Source: Gordonia alkaliphila
GTDB taxonomy: Bacteria; Actinomycetota; Actinomycetes; Mycobacteriales; Mycobacteriaceae
Direction of reading: 5' to 3'
Assembly (NCBI RefSeq): GCF_023017165.1
Contig: NZ_JALKBW010000001.1
Span: 3,224,001-3,288,000 of the forward strand
Length of the DNA stretch: 64,000 bases
Shown in pieces: positions 15,803-26,166 of this stretch; the first letter of the stretch is position 1; each line of letters opens with the position of its first letter. The notes under the pieces are model-generated. The model ran no database searches and had not been told where the DNA came from. It saw only the letters and a program-made list of their open reading frames with translations. Both the position numbers and the translations under genes were made by a program.

Positions 15803-18163
15803 TCAGCCGACGTACGCCGCGAGGTGCTCGCCGGTGACCGTGGTCGGCTCGGCCACCAGCTCGGCCGGGGTGCCGGTGAACACCACCTCGCCGCCCTCGA
15901 CGCCGGCCCCGGGGCCGAGGTCGATGAGCCAGTCGGCGTGCGCCATCAGCGCCTGGTGATGCTCGATCACGATCACCGACTTACCCGCGTCGACGAGCCG
16001 GTCGAGCATGCCCAGCAGCTGATCGACGTCGGCCAGGTGCAGTCCGGTGGTGGGCTCGTCGAGCACGTAGACGTCGGCCTTGTCGGCCATCGCGGTGGCC
16101 AGCTTCAAGCGCTGCCGTTCGCCGCCGGACAGCGTGGTCAGCGGCTGACCCAGGGTCAGATAGCCCAGGCCCACGTCGGCCATGCGGTCGAGGATCTTCG
16201 CCGCCGCGGGCGTGCGCGCCGGTCCTTCCGAGAAGTAGTCGCGGGCCTGCGCCACCGGCAGCGCGAGCACCTCGGCGATGTTCAGGTCGCCGAGGCGGTA
16301 CTCCAACACGTCCGGGCGGAAGCGCTTGCCGTCGCACTCGTCGCACGGTGAGGCCACGCCCGCCATCGTCACCAGATCCGTGTAGATCACCCCGGCGCCC
16401 TTGCACACCGGACAGGCCCCCTCCGAGTTCGCGCTGAACAGGGCCGGCTTCACACCGTTAGCCTTGGCGAAGACCTTGCGGATCGGGTCGAGGAGACCGG
16501 TGTAGGTGGCCGGATTGCTGCGCCGCGAACCGCGGATCGCGGTCTGATCGATGGCGATCACGCCCTCGCCGCCGGACACCGAACCGTGGATCAGCGAACT
16601 CTTACCGGATCCGGCCACACCGGTCACCGCGACCAGCACGCCGAGCGGGATGTCGACGTTCACCTCACGCAGATTGTTGGTCGACGCCCCACGCACCTCC
16701 AGGTGCCCGGTGGGCGTGCGCACCGTGTCCTTGACGGCGGCCCGGTCGTGCAGGTGGCGGCCGGTGATGGTGTCGGCCTTCTCCAAACCGGCCACATCGC
16801 CCTCGTAGCAGACCTCGCCGCCGCCGGAGCCTGCGCCCGGCCCCAAGTCCACCACGTGGTCGGCGATCGCGATCACCTCGGGCTTGTGCTCCACCACCAG
16901 GACCGTGTTGCCCTTGTCCCGCAGACGGAGCAGCAGATCGTTCATCCGCGAGATGTCGTGCGGGTGCAGACCCACCGTGGGCTCGTCGAACACATAGGTC
17001 ACGTCGGTCAGCGCCGACCCCAGATGCCGAATCATCTTGACGCGCTGACCTTCTCCGCCGGAGAGCGTGCCGGTGGGCCGTTCCAGCGCCAGGTAGCCCA
17101 GGCCGATCTCGACGAACGAGTCGAGGGTGCCGCGCAACGTCTCCAGCAGCGGCGCCACGCTCGGCTCGTCGAGGCCGCGGACCCACTGCGCCAGATCGAC
17201 GATCGGCATGCGCGCGAGGTCGGCGATGCTGACGCCGTCGATGGTGGACGTGCGCGCCGGTTCGGCCAGGCGGGTGCCGTCACACTCCGGGCAGACGCTC
17301 TGCGTCACCGCGCGTTCGACGAACGCCCGGATGTGCGGCTGCACCGAATCGATGTCCTTGCTGAGCATCGACTTCTGGATGCGCGGGATGAGGCCCTCAT
17401 AGGTGAGGTTGATGCCGTCGACCTTGATCTTGGTGGGCTCCTTGCGGAGTAGGTCGTCGAGTTCGGTGGCAGTGAAGTCCTTGATCGGCTTGTCCGGGTC
17501 GAAGAAGCCCGCGCCGGCGAATATCCGGCCGTACCAGCCGTCGGTGCTGTACCCGGGGATGGTCAGCGCGCCCTCGTTCAACGACTTGGTCTCGTCGTAC
17601 AGCGCCGTCAGATCCATGTCGGCCACCGTGCCCATGCCCTCGCAGCGCGGGCACATGCCGCCGGTCCGAGTGAAGGTGGCCTTCTCCGCCTTCTTGTTCC
17701 CCACCTTGATGGCGCCGCTGCCGGTCACCGAGGGCACGTTGAAGGAGTAGGCGTTGGGACCGCCGATGTGCGGAGTCGCCAAGCGGCTGAACAGGATTCG
17801 CAGCATCGCGTGCGCGTCGGTGATGGTGCCGACCGTGGAGCGCGGGTTGCCGCCGATCCGCTCCTGGTCCACCAGGATGGCGGTGGTGATGCCGTCGAGC
17901 ACGTCCACCTCGGGGCGCGCGAGCGTCGGCATGAAGCCCTGGACGAACGCGCTGTAGGTCTCGTTGATCAGGCGCTGGCTCTCCGCCGCGACGGTGCCGA
18001 AGACCAGCGAACTCTTGCCGGATCCGGAGAGGCCGGTGAACACGGTGAGGCGACGCTTCGGGAGGTCGACGTCGACGTCTTTCAGATTGTTGACCCGCGC
18101 GCCGCGCACTCGAATCACATCGTGGCTGTCGGCAGGCACCATCTGTTCGGGCATGCCCGCCAT
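15803..18163 (-). CDS. UvrA-like ABC ATPase (UvrA2/DrrC class)
   Basis: 786 residues with two ABC modules. The N-terminal Walker A is GLSGSGKSSL, the second TGVAGSGKSSL; signatures LSGGEGQR and LSGGERQR are followed by FDEPTVGLHP and LDEPTTGLH. Two zinc-finger pairs (CPRCEGMG/CPECDG and CPVCKG/CDECDG) are present. At about 790 residues it is shorter than UvrA (about 950), because the UvrB-binding insertion is missing; this marks the UvrA2/DrrC class implicated in drug or DNA-adduct tolerance rather than canonical excision repair. Start ATG 18163, or ATG 18154. Confidence 0.9.
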   Translation of the reverse strand: MAGMPEQMVPADSHDVIRVRGARVNNLKDVDVDLPKRRLTVFTGLSGSGKSSLVFGTVAAESQRLINETYSAFVQGFMPTLARPEVDVLDGITTAILVDQERIGGNPRSTVGTITDAHAMLRILFSRLATPHIGGPNAYSFNVPSVTGSGAIKVGNKKAEKATFTRTGGMCPRCEGMGTVADMDLTALYDETKSLNEGALTIPGYSTDGWYGRIFAGAGFFDPDKPIKDFTATELDDLLRKEPTKIKVDGINLTYEGLIPRIQKSMLSKDIDSVQPHIRAFVERAVTQSVCPECDGTRLAEPARTSTIDGVSIADLARMPIVDLAQWVRGLDEPSVAPLLETLRGTLDSFVEIGLGYLALERPTGTLSGGEGQRVKMIRHLGSALTDVTYVFDEPTVGLHPHDISRMNDLLLRLRDKGNTVLVVEHKPEVIAIADHVVDLGPGAGSGGGEVCYEGDVAGLEKADTITGRHLHDRAAVKDTVRTPTGHLEVRGASTNNLREVNVDIPLGVLVAVTGVAGSGKSSLIHGSVSGGEGVIAIDQTAIRGSRRSNPATYTGLLDPIRKVFAKANGVKPALFSANSEGACPVCKGAGVIYTDLVTMAGVASPCDECDGKRFRPDVLEYRLGDLNIAEVLALPVAQARDYFSEGPARTPAAAKILDRMADVGLGYLTLGQPLTTLSGGERQRLKLATAMADKADVYVLDEPTTGLHLADVDQLLGMLDRLVDAGKSVIVIEHHQALMAHADWLIDLGPGAGVEGGEVVFTGTPAELVAEPTTVTGEHLAAYVG

Positions 18164-18183
18164 TGTTCCGCATCGCGGCCGGA

Positions 18184-18189
18184 TACTTT
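18184..18189 (+). promoter_or_regulatory. Leaderless -10 (TACTTT) of the BrkB-like gene
   Basis: TACTTT ends 6 bases before GTG 18196; this supports the GTG rather than an upstream TTG as start. Confidence 0.55.
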
Positions 18190-18195
18190 AAGCGC

Positions 18196-18993
18196 GTGAC
18201 CCAATCCCCATTGCGCCAGCGCGTGTCCGCCGCCGGCGAGCGCCTCCGCGGCACCGTCGTCGTCGAGATCCTGGTCGCCCTGGGCCGGGTCGGCGTGTCC
18301 GACCGAGCGATGACGCTGGCCGGGCAGGCCTTCACTTCCCTGCTGCCGGTGCTGATCCTCATCACGACGCTCTCATCCGACGGCCCGGTGGACCGCGCCA
18401 TGCGGCGGATCAGTACGCAGTGGCTCGAACTCGAGCTGACCGCACCGTCCACCGACGAGGCGAACAGCGCCACCTTCGGCATCATCGGTGGGCTGATGGT
18501 CCTGATCGGCGCCACGTCGTTCACCCGCGCCCTCGACCGGATGTACGCCGAGGTCTGGGCCCTACCCAAACTCGGCTTCGCCGGCTGGTGGCGCTGGCCG
18601 CTGATCATCGGCACCCTGGTCGCCGGTATCACCGCCGAGGTGTTCGGTATCCGGAACTGGCCGTTCGGGGGCCAGCTCGTGGTGCAGACCGTCTTCAGCT
18701 TCGTCCTGTGGACGCTCGTCTGGGCGACGATCATCCGGCTGCTGACCGCCGGCCGCATCGACGGCCGGGCGGTCCTGGCCACCGGCCTCGCGACCGGCGC
18801 CGCAGTGGCGTTGTACTTCCTGGCCACCACGATCGGATTCGGCGACATCCTGGACACCGCCGAGAACCGGTTCGGCACCCTGGGGGTGGTGTTCTCAGTG
18901 ATCGGCTGGCTGTTCGTCTACTCCGGGATCGTGGTGACCGCGGCGACGGTGATGCACGTGCTGCTCACCTGGCGCCGACCGCTCACCCGCTAA
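18196..18993 (+). CDS. YihY/BrkB-like inner-membrane protein
   Basis: 265 residues with about six transmembrane helices, resembling the YihY/BrkB family (GQAFTSLLPVLILITTL near residue 40 corresponds to the family core). The function of the family is not settled; it is not an RNase. GTG 18196 is chosen because TACTTT sits 6 bases upstream, giving a leaderless mRNA. It is divergent from the UvrA-like gene and convergent with the pseudokinase gene; their stop codons overlap (CTAA, 18990-18993). Confidence 0.8.
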   Translation: MTQSPLRQRVSAAGERLRGTVVVEILVALGRVGVSDRAMTLAGQAFTSLLPVLILITTLSSDGPVDRAMRRISTQWLELELTAPSTDEANSATFGIIGGLMVLIGATSFTRALDRMYAEVWALPKLGFAGWWRWPLIIGTLVAGITAEVFGIRNWPFGGQLVVQTVFSFVLWTLVWATIIRLLTAGRIDGRAVLATGLATGAAVALYFLATTIGFGDILDTAENRFGTLGVVFSVIGWLFVYSGIVVTAATVMHVLLTWRRPLTR

Positions 18994-20753
18994 CGGGTCT
19001 TGACCAGGGCCTCCTGGACCGCCTTCGTCACTTCACCCTGGCTCAGCGGGTCGTTGTCGGCCGAGTAGCCGAGTGCGATGCTGCGCGGCTGTGTGTCGGC
19101 CACCAGCAGCACGAAGTCGTCCGAGGTGATGGATCCGCGAGTCACCGGCACCTTGCCGGTGAAGTACAGCAGCTTCATGTCGCTGTTGTTCGGGGTGGTC
19201 TCCCGCTGACTCTCGATCACCGCCGGCTTCGCATTGGTGTTGGCGTAGCCGGGCATGTCGGGCAGGCACTCGATGAATTTGCGGGCGATGGCGTCCAGGT
19301 CGCCGGTGAAGCCGGCGGGCAGCGTGCCCACCAGCAGCTGTGCCTGCCAGTTCTCGCCGGCCGGACGGGAGACGACGAGGCCGTCGGAGTCGACCAGGAA
19401 CGGCATCTGACCGCCGGTGTCCGGACTCCAGCCCGGGGGCAGGTCCACGGCGTCGATCCGCATCGGCCCCCCGTCCAGATACGCCGTCGTGCCGCGGATC
19501 GTCGGTGCACCCGCCACGCACTTGGTCGGAACCCCGTTGACCACCATCGGGTTGGCCTGCGTGGGGGTGGTCGTCGTCCTCGACGTGGTGGCCGTGGAGG
19601 CGGTCGTCGCGCTGCTGCTCGACGCGGTGTTCTGTTCGTCCTCATCCCCGCCGCTGAGGGTCAGCGCCAGCACCAGGCCGATCACCAACACGAACGCGAC
19701 GACACCGATGCCGATGACCATCGCCAGCTTGCGCTTGCGGGCACCGTCGTCCGGCTGCTGCGGTCCGACCTGATAGCCGCCCGGGTAGTCGGGTCCGCCG
19801 GGGTAGGCCGGCGGCTGCCCGCCGGCGAACGCATAGCCGGGTGCACCGTACTGTCCGCCGGGCGGTGGGGCGACGAGCGGCTGCTGTCCCCACTGGTTGA
19901 CCTGCTGCGGCGGGACCCCGTACTGCGGTCCCGAGTGATAGGGCTGGGTGGGAGCGGCCGGACCGGTCGGAATGGTCGCGGTGGGCTCGGCGGGCGGACT
20001 CGGCACGACGGTCGTGGGCCCGTTGACGGCATCCACGATCGCGGTGCCTTCGTCACCGAGCAGTGCGGTCGCCAGCGCCGCGGCGAACTCGCCGGTGGAA
20101 CCGTACCGATCGCCGGCGGGTTCCCGAACGCGGCCGAGCACCTCGTCGACCGCTTCCGGAAGCTCCGGCCGCATGGTGGTGACCCGCTGCCCGATCGACG
20201 CGCCGCCGGTCAGCAGGAAGGTCGCCAGACCACCGAGGGCGGCCTGATCGGCCCGATCCTCGGACTCCTTGGTCGCAGGCATCCCGAAACCGCTCAGTTT
20301 GTACCGGCGTCCCTCGGGCGACTCGACCACGATCAGGTCGGCCGGCGCGATGTCGGCGCGCGCCTGCCCGCGCTGGCGGGCCTGGTCGAGCGCGCCGCCC
20401 AGCGCGGCGATCGCGGCGACGGTCTCGGCGGACGAGAACGGCCCGGACTGCCGGACCAGCGTCTCCGCGGTCGGCGAGGGCAGATACTCCCGCGCGATCC
20501 ACAACCGCCCCTGCTCCTCGCCGTAGCCGCGCACCGCGACCACCGCCGGGTGATCGAGCGTCGCGGCCTGCGCGGCCGCGGCGAGAAACTCCTGGCGATA
20601 GGCCGAGTCGGAGGTGCGCGACTCGGGCAGCAGCAGAAGAATGTCCTCCGCCGTCGCGTTCGGCGCCTTTACCAGGTAGCTCTCCCCCGCCTCACCGACA
20701 CCGAGCGTGCCGACGACGCGGAGTCCAGCGAAAGTCTGACCAGTTCGTAGCAT
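18990..20753 (-). CDS. Membrane-anchored serine/threonine pseudokinase-like protein
   Basis: 587 residues: N-terminal kinase-like fold (about 1-255), proline/glycine/glutamine-rich linker (about 285-375), one transmembrane helix (LAMVIGIGVVAFVLVIGLVL, about 380-400), then an extracytoplasmic domain. The kinase fold looks catalytically dead. The ATP-lysine position of VAxK is Leu (ILLLLPE), HRDxKPxN reads RADIAPAD (132-139), and DFG reads GFG (155-157). It could act as a scaffold or sensor beside active Pkn kinases. The start is ATG 20753, preceded by TACAGT at 6 bases. Confidence 0.85.
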   Translation of the reverse strand: MLRTGQTFAGLRVVGTLGVGEAGESYLVKAPNATAEDILLLLPESRTSDSAYRQEFLAAAAQAATLDHPAVVAVRGYGEEQGRLWIAREYLPSPTAETLVRQSGPFSSAETVAAIAALGGALDQARQRGQARADIAPADLIVVESPEGRRYKLSGFGMPATKESEDRADQAALGGLATFLLTGGASIGQRVTTMRPELPEAVDEVLGRVREPAGDRYGSTGEFAAALATALLGDEGTAIVDAVNGPTTVVPSPPAEPTATIPTGPAAPTQPYHSGPQYGVPPQQVNQWGQQPLVAPPPGGQYGAPGYAFAGGQPPAYPGGPDYPGGYQVGPQQPDDGARKRKLAMVIGIGVVAFVLVIGLVLALTLSGGDEDEQNTASSSSATTASTATTSRTTTTPTQANPMVVNGVPTKCVAGAPTIRGTTAYLDGGPMRIDAVDLPPGWSPDTGGQMPFLVDSDGLVVSRPAGENWQAQLLVGTLPAGFTGDLDAIARKFIECLPDMPGYANTNAKPAVIESQRETTPNNSDMKLLYFTGKVPVTRGSITSDDFVLLVADTQPRSIALGYSADNDPLSQGEVTKAVQEALVKTR

Positions 20754-20759
20754 GTGGAA

Positions 20760-20765
20760 ACTGTA
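20760..20765 (-). promoter_or_regulatory. Leaderless -10 (TACAGT) of the pseudokinase gene
   Basis: TACAGT on the minus strand, 6 bases before ATG 20753; it fixes the start over an in-frame ATG further upstream. Confidence 0.6.
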
Positions 20766-20849
20766 CGACACCGACATTCGCCGCACCGGGTACCGCGCGG
20801 CACCGAGAACCGGCGTCGCCATTCGGGTCCGCCGGGCCCAGCCGCGCCC

Positions 20850-20855
20850 TACAGT
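20850..20855 (+). promoter_or_regulatory. Candidate -10 of the phosphotriesterase-like gene
   Basis: TACAGT about 53 bases upstream of ATG 20909 would give a leader of roughly 45 bases that contains the palindrome at 20879-20893. Confidence 0.4.
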
Positions 20856-20878
20856 TGCTCTCCACGGGGGCGGGGCGA

Positions 20879-20893
20879 TTTCCTCACCGGAAA
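20879..20893. promoter_or_regulatory. Palindrome TTTCC-N5-GGAAA upstream of the phosphotriesterase-like gene
   Basis: Same half-sites and spacing as the two operators at 11171-11213, 16 bases before the start codon and inside the predicted 5' leader. It may be a regulator site or a small hairpin near the ribosome-binding region. Confidence 0.4.
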
Positions 20894-20908
20894 CCAGCAA
20901 AGGGCGCG

Positions 20909-21904
20909 ATGCAGACGATCAACACCGTGACCGGGCCGATCGATGCCTCGGCACTCGGCACGGTTCTGGCGCACGAACACGTCTTCGTCCTCAACGAGGA
21001 CTACCGCATCAACTTCCTGCCCGACTGGGACGAAGAAGCACAGGTCGCGCACGCGGTGCAACGACTCTCCGAGGTGAAGGCGCTCGGCGTCGACACCCTG
21101 CTCGACGTCTCGGTGCCCGGAATGGGGCGGCACGTCGAACGGGTGCGCCGCGTCGCCGAACAGACCGAGCTCAACGTGCTCGCGGCCACCGGTCTGTTCA
21201 CCTACAGCGACCTGCCCCTGCAGTTCCATTACACGGGTCCCGGGCTCGGTTTCGATGCGCCTGAACCGCTCGTGGAGGCCTTCGTCCGCGACCTCACCGA
21301 CGGGATCGGGCGCACCGGGATCAAGGCCGCCGCGCTCGCGTGCGTCATCGAAGCCGAAGGTCTCACGCCCGGCGTCGAGCGGATCGTCCGCGCCGTCGGC
21401 CAGGCCAGCGTAGCCACCGGGGCGCCGGTCATCGTGCACACCAATCCGCACACCCGATCCGGGCTGATCGCCCAGCGCATCCTCAGCGAGGAGGGCGTCG
21501 ACCTGCGCCGGGTGATGCTCGCCCACTCCGGCGACACCGGAGACGTCGAACACCTGCGACACCTGGCCGAGGCGGGGTCGCTGTTGGGCCTGGACCGGTT
21601 CGGCGTCGACCTGCTCCTCCCGCACGCCACCCGCATGGCCACCCTGCTCGCCCTGATCGAAGCCGGCTTCGCCGATCAGCTCATCCTCTCGCAGAGCGCC
21701 TTCTGCTACAGCGACTGGTTCGATCCGGCGAAGATGGCCGAGCTCGCGCCGAACTGGAACTACCGTCAGATCTACGAGCGGGTGCTGCCCGAACTCCGGG
21801 CGCACGGCGTACCGGAGGAGACCCTGACCAGCATGCTCGTCGACGTGCCCCGGCGCTTCCTTCTCGGCGCGAACGAGCAGGGACTTCCGACCCCGATTCG
21901 GTGA
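20909..21904 (+). CDS. Phosphotriesterase-family protein lacking two metal-site residues
   Basis: 331-residue TIM-barrel protein of the phosphotriesterase/lactonase (PLL) family. It keeps His22 and His24 (AHEH), His177 (VIVHTNPH) and His206 (LAHSGD). In the family pattern GIRAAFLKC the carbamylated Lys is replaced by Ala144 (GIKAAALAC). The catalytic Asp of the LSHDxxC strand is replaced by Ser263 (LSQSAFC). With bridging Lys and Asp both gone a normal binuclear centre is unlikely, so function is open. Start ATG 20909 follows AAAGGG; the stop is 40 bases from furA. Confidence 0.82.
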   Translation: MQTINTVTGPIDASALGTVLAHEHVFVLNEDYRINFLPDWDEEAQVAHAVQRLSEVKALGVDTLLDVSVPGMGRHVERVRRVAEQTELNVLAATGLFTYSDLPLQFHYTGPGLGFDAPEPLVEAFVRDLTDGIGRTGIKAAALACVIEAEGLTPGVERIVRAVGQASVATGAPVIVHTNPHTRSGLIAQRILSEEGVDLRRVMLAHSGDTGDVEHLRHLAEAGSLLGLDRFGVDLLLPHATRMATLLALIEAGFADQLILSQSAFCYSDWFDPAKMAELAPNWNYRQIYERVLPELRAHGVPEETLTSMLVDVPRRFLLGANEQGLPTPIR

Positions 21905-21908
21905 ATAC

Positions 21909-21921
21909 TGGACTTAGTCCA
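21909..21921. promoter_or_regulatory. Palindrome in the furA control region
   Basis: TGGACTTAGTCCA is a 13-base palindrome (6-bp arms) in an AT-rich patch 23 bases before furA. FurA autorepresses the furA-katG operon in mycobacteria by binding at the promoter, so this is the likely FurA operator. Confidence 0.55.
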
Positions 21922-21944
21922 AATAACTAGGGCAGGATGGAGGC

Positions 21945-22385
21945 ATGTCGACAACCCGCCACACTCCCGAGGCGCTCACCGCAGCGATTCGTGGCGCCGG
22001 TCTGCGACTGACCCGCCCGCGCCTGGCCGTCCTGTCCGCCGTCGACGCCCATCCGCACGCCGTGACCGAGACCCTGCTGACCTCGGTGCGCGACGAGCTG
22101 AGCGACGTCTCCCGGCAGGCGGTCTACGACGTCCTGCACGCACTGACCGACGTCGGGTTGGTCCGCCGGATCCAGCCGGCCGGGCACGCCGCCCGCTACG
22201 AGACCCGCATCGGCGACAACCACCACCATGTGGTGTGCCGTGAGTGCGGCGACGTGCGCGACGTCGACTGCGCCGTGGGCGCGGCCCCCTGCCTCGAGGC
22301 GGCGCAGACCCACGGCTTCACGATCGACGAGGCCGAGGTGGTCTATTGGGGCCGCTGCCCCGACTGCGCCGCCCGCACCGCCTGA
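21945..22385 (+). CDS. furA: Fur-family peroxide/iron regulator FurA
   Basis: 146-residue Fur protein: winged helix (residues 10-85, with SRQAVYDVLHAL as recognition region) and metal/dimer domain with HHHVVCRECGD and a final CPDC. Its position directly in front of katG is the conserved furA-katG arrangement of mycobacteria, where FurA represses both genes until oxidised by peroxide. GGAGG ends just before the ATG. The 79-base gap to katG has no clear own promoter, so cotranscription is likely. Confidence 0.93.
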   Translation: MSTTRHTPEALTAAIRGAGLRLTRPRLAVLSAVDAHPHAVTETLLTSVRDELSDVSRQAVYDVLHALTDVGLVRRIQPAGHAARYETRIGDNHHHVVCRECGDVRDVDCAVGAAPCLEAAQTHGFTIDEAEVVYWGRCPDCAARTA

Positions 22386-22425
22386 TCACCCGACCCCCAT
22401 CCGCCATCTCACCCAGAAACCTTGA

Positions 22426-24711
<2,286 letters not shown>

Positions 24712-24726
24712 TGAGGCGTCCGCGAC

Positions 24727-24761
24727 ACGGGCCCGGCTTCCGCCCTGGAAGCCGGGCCCGT
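24727..24761 (+). terminator. Terminator after katG
   Basis: Perfect 15-bp stem (24727-24741 with 24747-24761) and 5-base loop GCCCT, beginning 24 bases after the katG stop. Confidence 0.8.
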
Positions 24762-24778
24762 TCGCATCGACGCACTTG

Positions 24779-24784
24779 TAGATT
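24779..24784 (+). promoter_or_regulatory. Leaderless -10 (TAGATT) of the LLM oxidoreductase
   Basis: TAGATT ends 6 bases before ATG 24791, right after the katG terminator. Confidence 0.6.
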
Positions 24785-24790
24785 GAGATC

Positions 24791-25825
24791 ATGAAACTCG
24801 GTCTGCAGCTTGGATATTGGGGCGCACAGCCCGCCCACCATCACGCCGAACTGGTCGACGCCGCGGAGACGTTCGGCTTCGACACGGTGTTCACCGCCGA
24901 AGCCTGGGGCTCGGATGCCTACGTGCCGCTCTCATGGTGGGGCAGCCGCACCGACCGGGTGCGCTTGGGCACCTCGGTGATCCAGATGTCCGCGCGCACC
25001 CCCACCGCGTGCGCGATGGCCGCCCTCACCCTCGATCACCTGTCCGGCGGTCGGCACATCGTCGGACTCGGCGTGTCCGGGCCCCAGGTGGTGGAGGGCT
25101 GGTACGGCCAGCCGTTCGCCAAGCCGCTGGCTCGGACCCGCGAATACGTCGACATCATGCGCAAGGTGTGGGCTCGTCAGGAACCGGTCACCAACGACGG
25201 CCCGCACTACCCGCTGCCCTACACCGGCGCGAACGCCACCGGCCTGGGCAAGCCGCTCAAGCCGATCGTGCACCCGCTGCGCGCCGACCTGCCGATCTTC
25301 CTCGGCGCCGAAGGCCCCAAGAACATCGCCCTGGCCGCCGAGATCGCCGACGGCTGGCTGCCGCTGTTCTACACCCCGCGCCTGGCCGACACCTACAACG
25401 AATGGCTCGACGAAGGCTTCGCACGTCCCGGCGCACGACGGACCCGCGAGACCTTCGAGATCTGTGCCACCGCGCAGATCGTCCTCACCGACGATCCCGC
25501 CTCCGCGTACGCCGCGATCAAGCCCTTCCTGGCCCTGTACATGGGCGGCATGGGCAGCGAGGACACCAACTTCCACGCCGAGGTGTACCGCCGCATGGGC
25601 CACGCCGAGGTGGTCGACGAGGTGACCGCGCTGTTCCGCGCCGGCCGCAAGGACGAGGCCGCGCAGATCATCCCGGATGCCGTGGTCGACGACTCCGCGA
25701 TCATCGGCGACGAGGCCCACGTGCGCGAGCAGATCAAGGTCTGGGAAGCCGCAGGCGTGTCCACCATGCTGGTGACACCCGGATCCGTCGAGGAGATCCA
25801 GCAACTCGCCAAACTGGTGAGCTGA
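24791..25825 (+). CDS. LLM-class F420-dependent oxidoreductase
   Basis: 344-residue luciferase-like TIM-barrel protein of the F420-dependent type: MKLGLQLGYWG at the N-terminus, AAETFGFDTVFTAEAWGSDA, GLGVSGPQVVEGWYG, and the cofactor-side LGAEGPKNIALAAEIADGWLP. Such enzymes use reduced F420 (or FMNH2) for hydride transfer to diverse substrates and are abundant in Mycobacteriales. No neighbour hints at the substrate. It is a single gene with a leaderless promoter. Confidence 0.9.
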   Translation: MKLGLQLGYWGAQPAHHHAELVDAAETFGFDTVFTAEAWGSDAYVPLSWWGSRTDRVRLGTSVIQMSARTPTACAMAALTLDHLSGGRHIVGLGVSGPQVVEGWYGQPFAKPLARTREYVDIMRKVWARQEPVTNDGPHYPLPYTGANATGLGKPLKPIVHPLRADLPIFLGAEGPKNIALAAEIADGWLPLFYTPRLADTYNEWLDEGFARPGARRTRETFEICATAQIVLTDDPASAYAAIKPFLALYMGGMGSEDTNFHAEVYRRMGHAEVVDEVTALFRAGRKDEAAQIIPDAVVDDSAIIGDEAHVREQIKVWEAAGVSTMLVTPGSVEEIQQLAKLVS

Positions 25826-25909
25826 GCCATATTTCTCCTGGTCGGGCCGCTTCTCAAAGTGAACGAAAGGTGAACACGCGGGCAACGAAACTTGACTTGA
25901 GCTGTACGG

Positions 25910-25938
25910 TCGGTTACAAATGGATGTACGTTAACCGA
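25910..25938. promoter_or_regulatory. Operator-like inverted repeat upstream of the 51-residue gene
   Basis: TCGGTTA (25910-25916) and TAACCGA (25932-25938) form a perfect 7-bp inverted repeat with a 15-base spacer, directly before the Shine-Dalgarno. TGTACGGT and TGTACGTT also recur as an imperfect direct repeat across it, and a TTGACT lies upstream at about 25892. It is a plausible repressor site covering the promoter. Confidence 0.5.
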
Positions 25939-25955
25939 TCCAAGGAGGAGGACAC

Positions 25956-26111
25956 ATGCCGTACCGCACCAGTCCCGATCTGACTTCCAGAGTCCGCGGC
26001 CAGATGCGCCGCCTGAACGCACGCTGGAATCTGAGTTCGGCCCAACGATTGCACCTGCAGGTCGCCCACACGCCGGTCGCCGTACTCGGCGGCAGCCAGC
26101 GCCGCGGCTGA
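25956..26111 (+). CDS. Small basic protein, 51 residues, unknown
   Basis: Short gene with an unusually strong ribosome-binding site (AAGGAGGAGG ending 5 bases before ATG), its own promoter-like region with an inverted repeat, and a strong terminator 13 bases after TGA. The product is Arg-rich (MPYRTSPDLTSRVRGQ, then RRLNARWNL) with a central amphipathic helix and no Cys. I recognise no family. Expression signals on both sides argue it is real; it could bind nucleic acid or be a small regulatory protein, but that is only inference. Confidence 0.6.
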   Translation: MPYRTSPDLTSRVRGQMRRLNARWNLSSAQRLHLQVAHTPVAVLGGSQRRG

Positions 26112-26124
26112 ACCGCACTGAACC

Positions 26125-26162
26125 ACGACGACCCCCGACCGCATTCGGTCGGGGGTCGTCGT
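26125..26162. terminator. Bidirectional terminator between the small gene and the cyclase operon
   Basis: Perfect 17-bp stem (26125-26141 with 26146-26162) and a CATT loop. It lies between the convergent ends of the 51-residue gene and the minus-strand operon that ends at 26167. Confidence 0.85.
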
Positions 26163-26166
26163 CGTC

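Noticed and set aside
18163-18195. Upstream TTG start for the BrkB-like gene
   Set aside because: It would overlap the start codon of the divergent UvrA-like gene; GTG 18196 with TACTTT at 6 bases is better.
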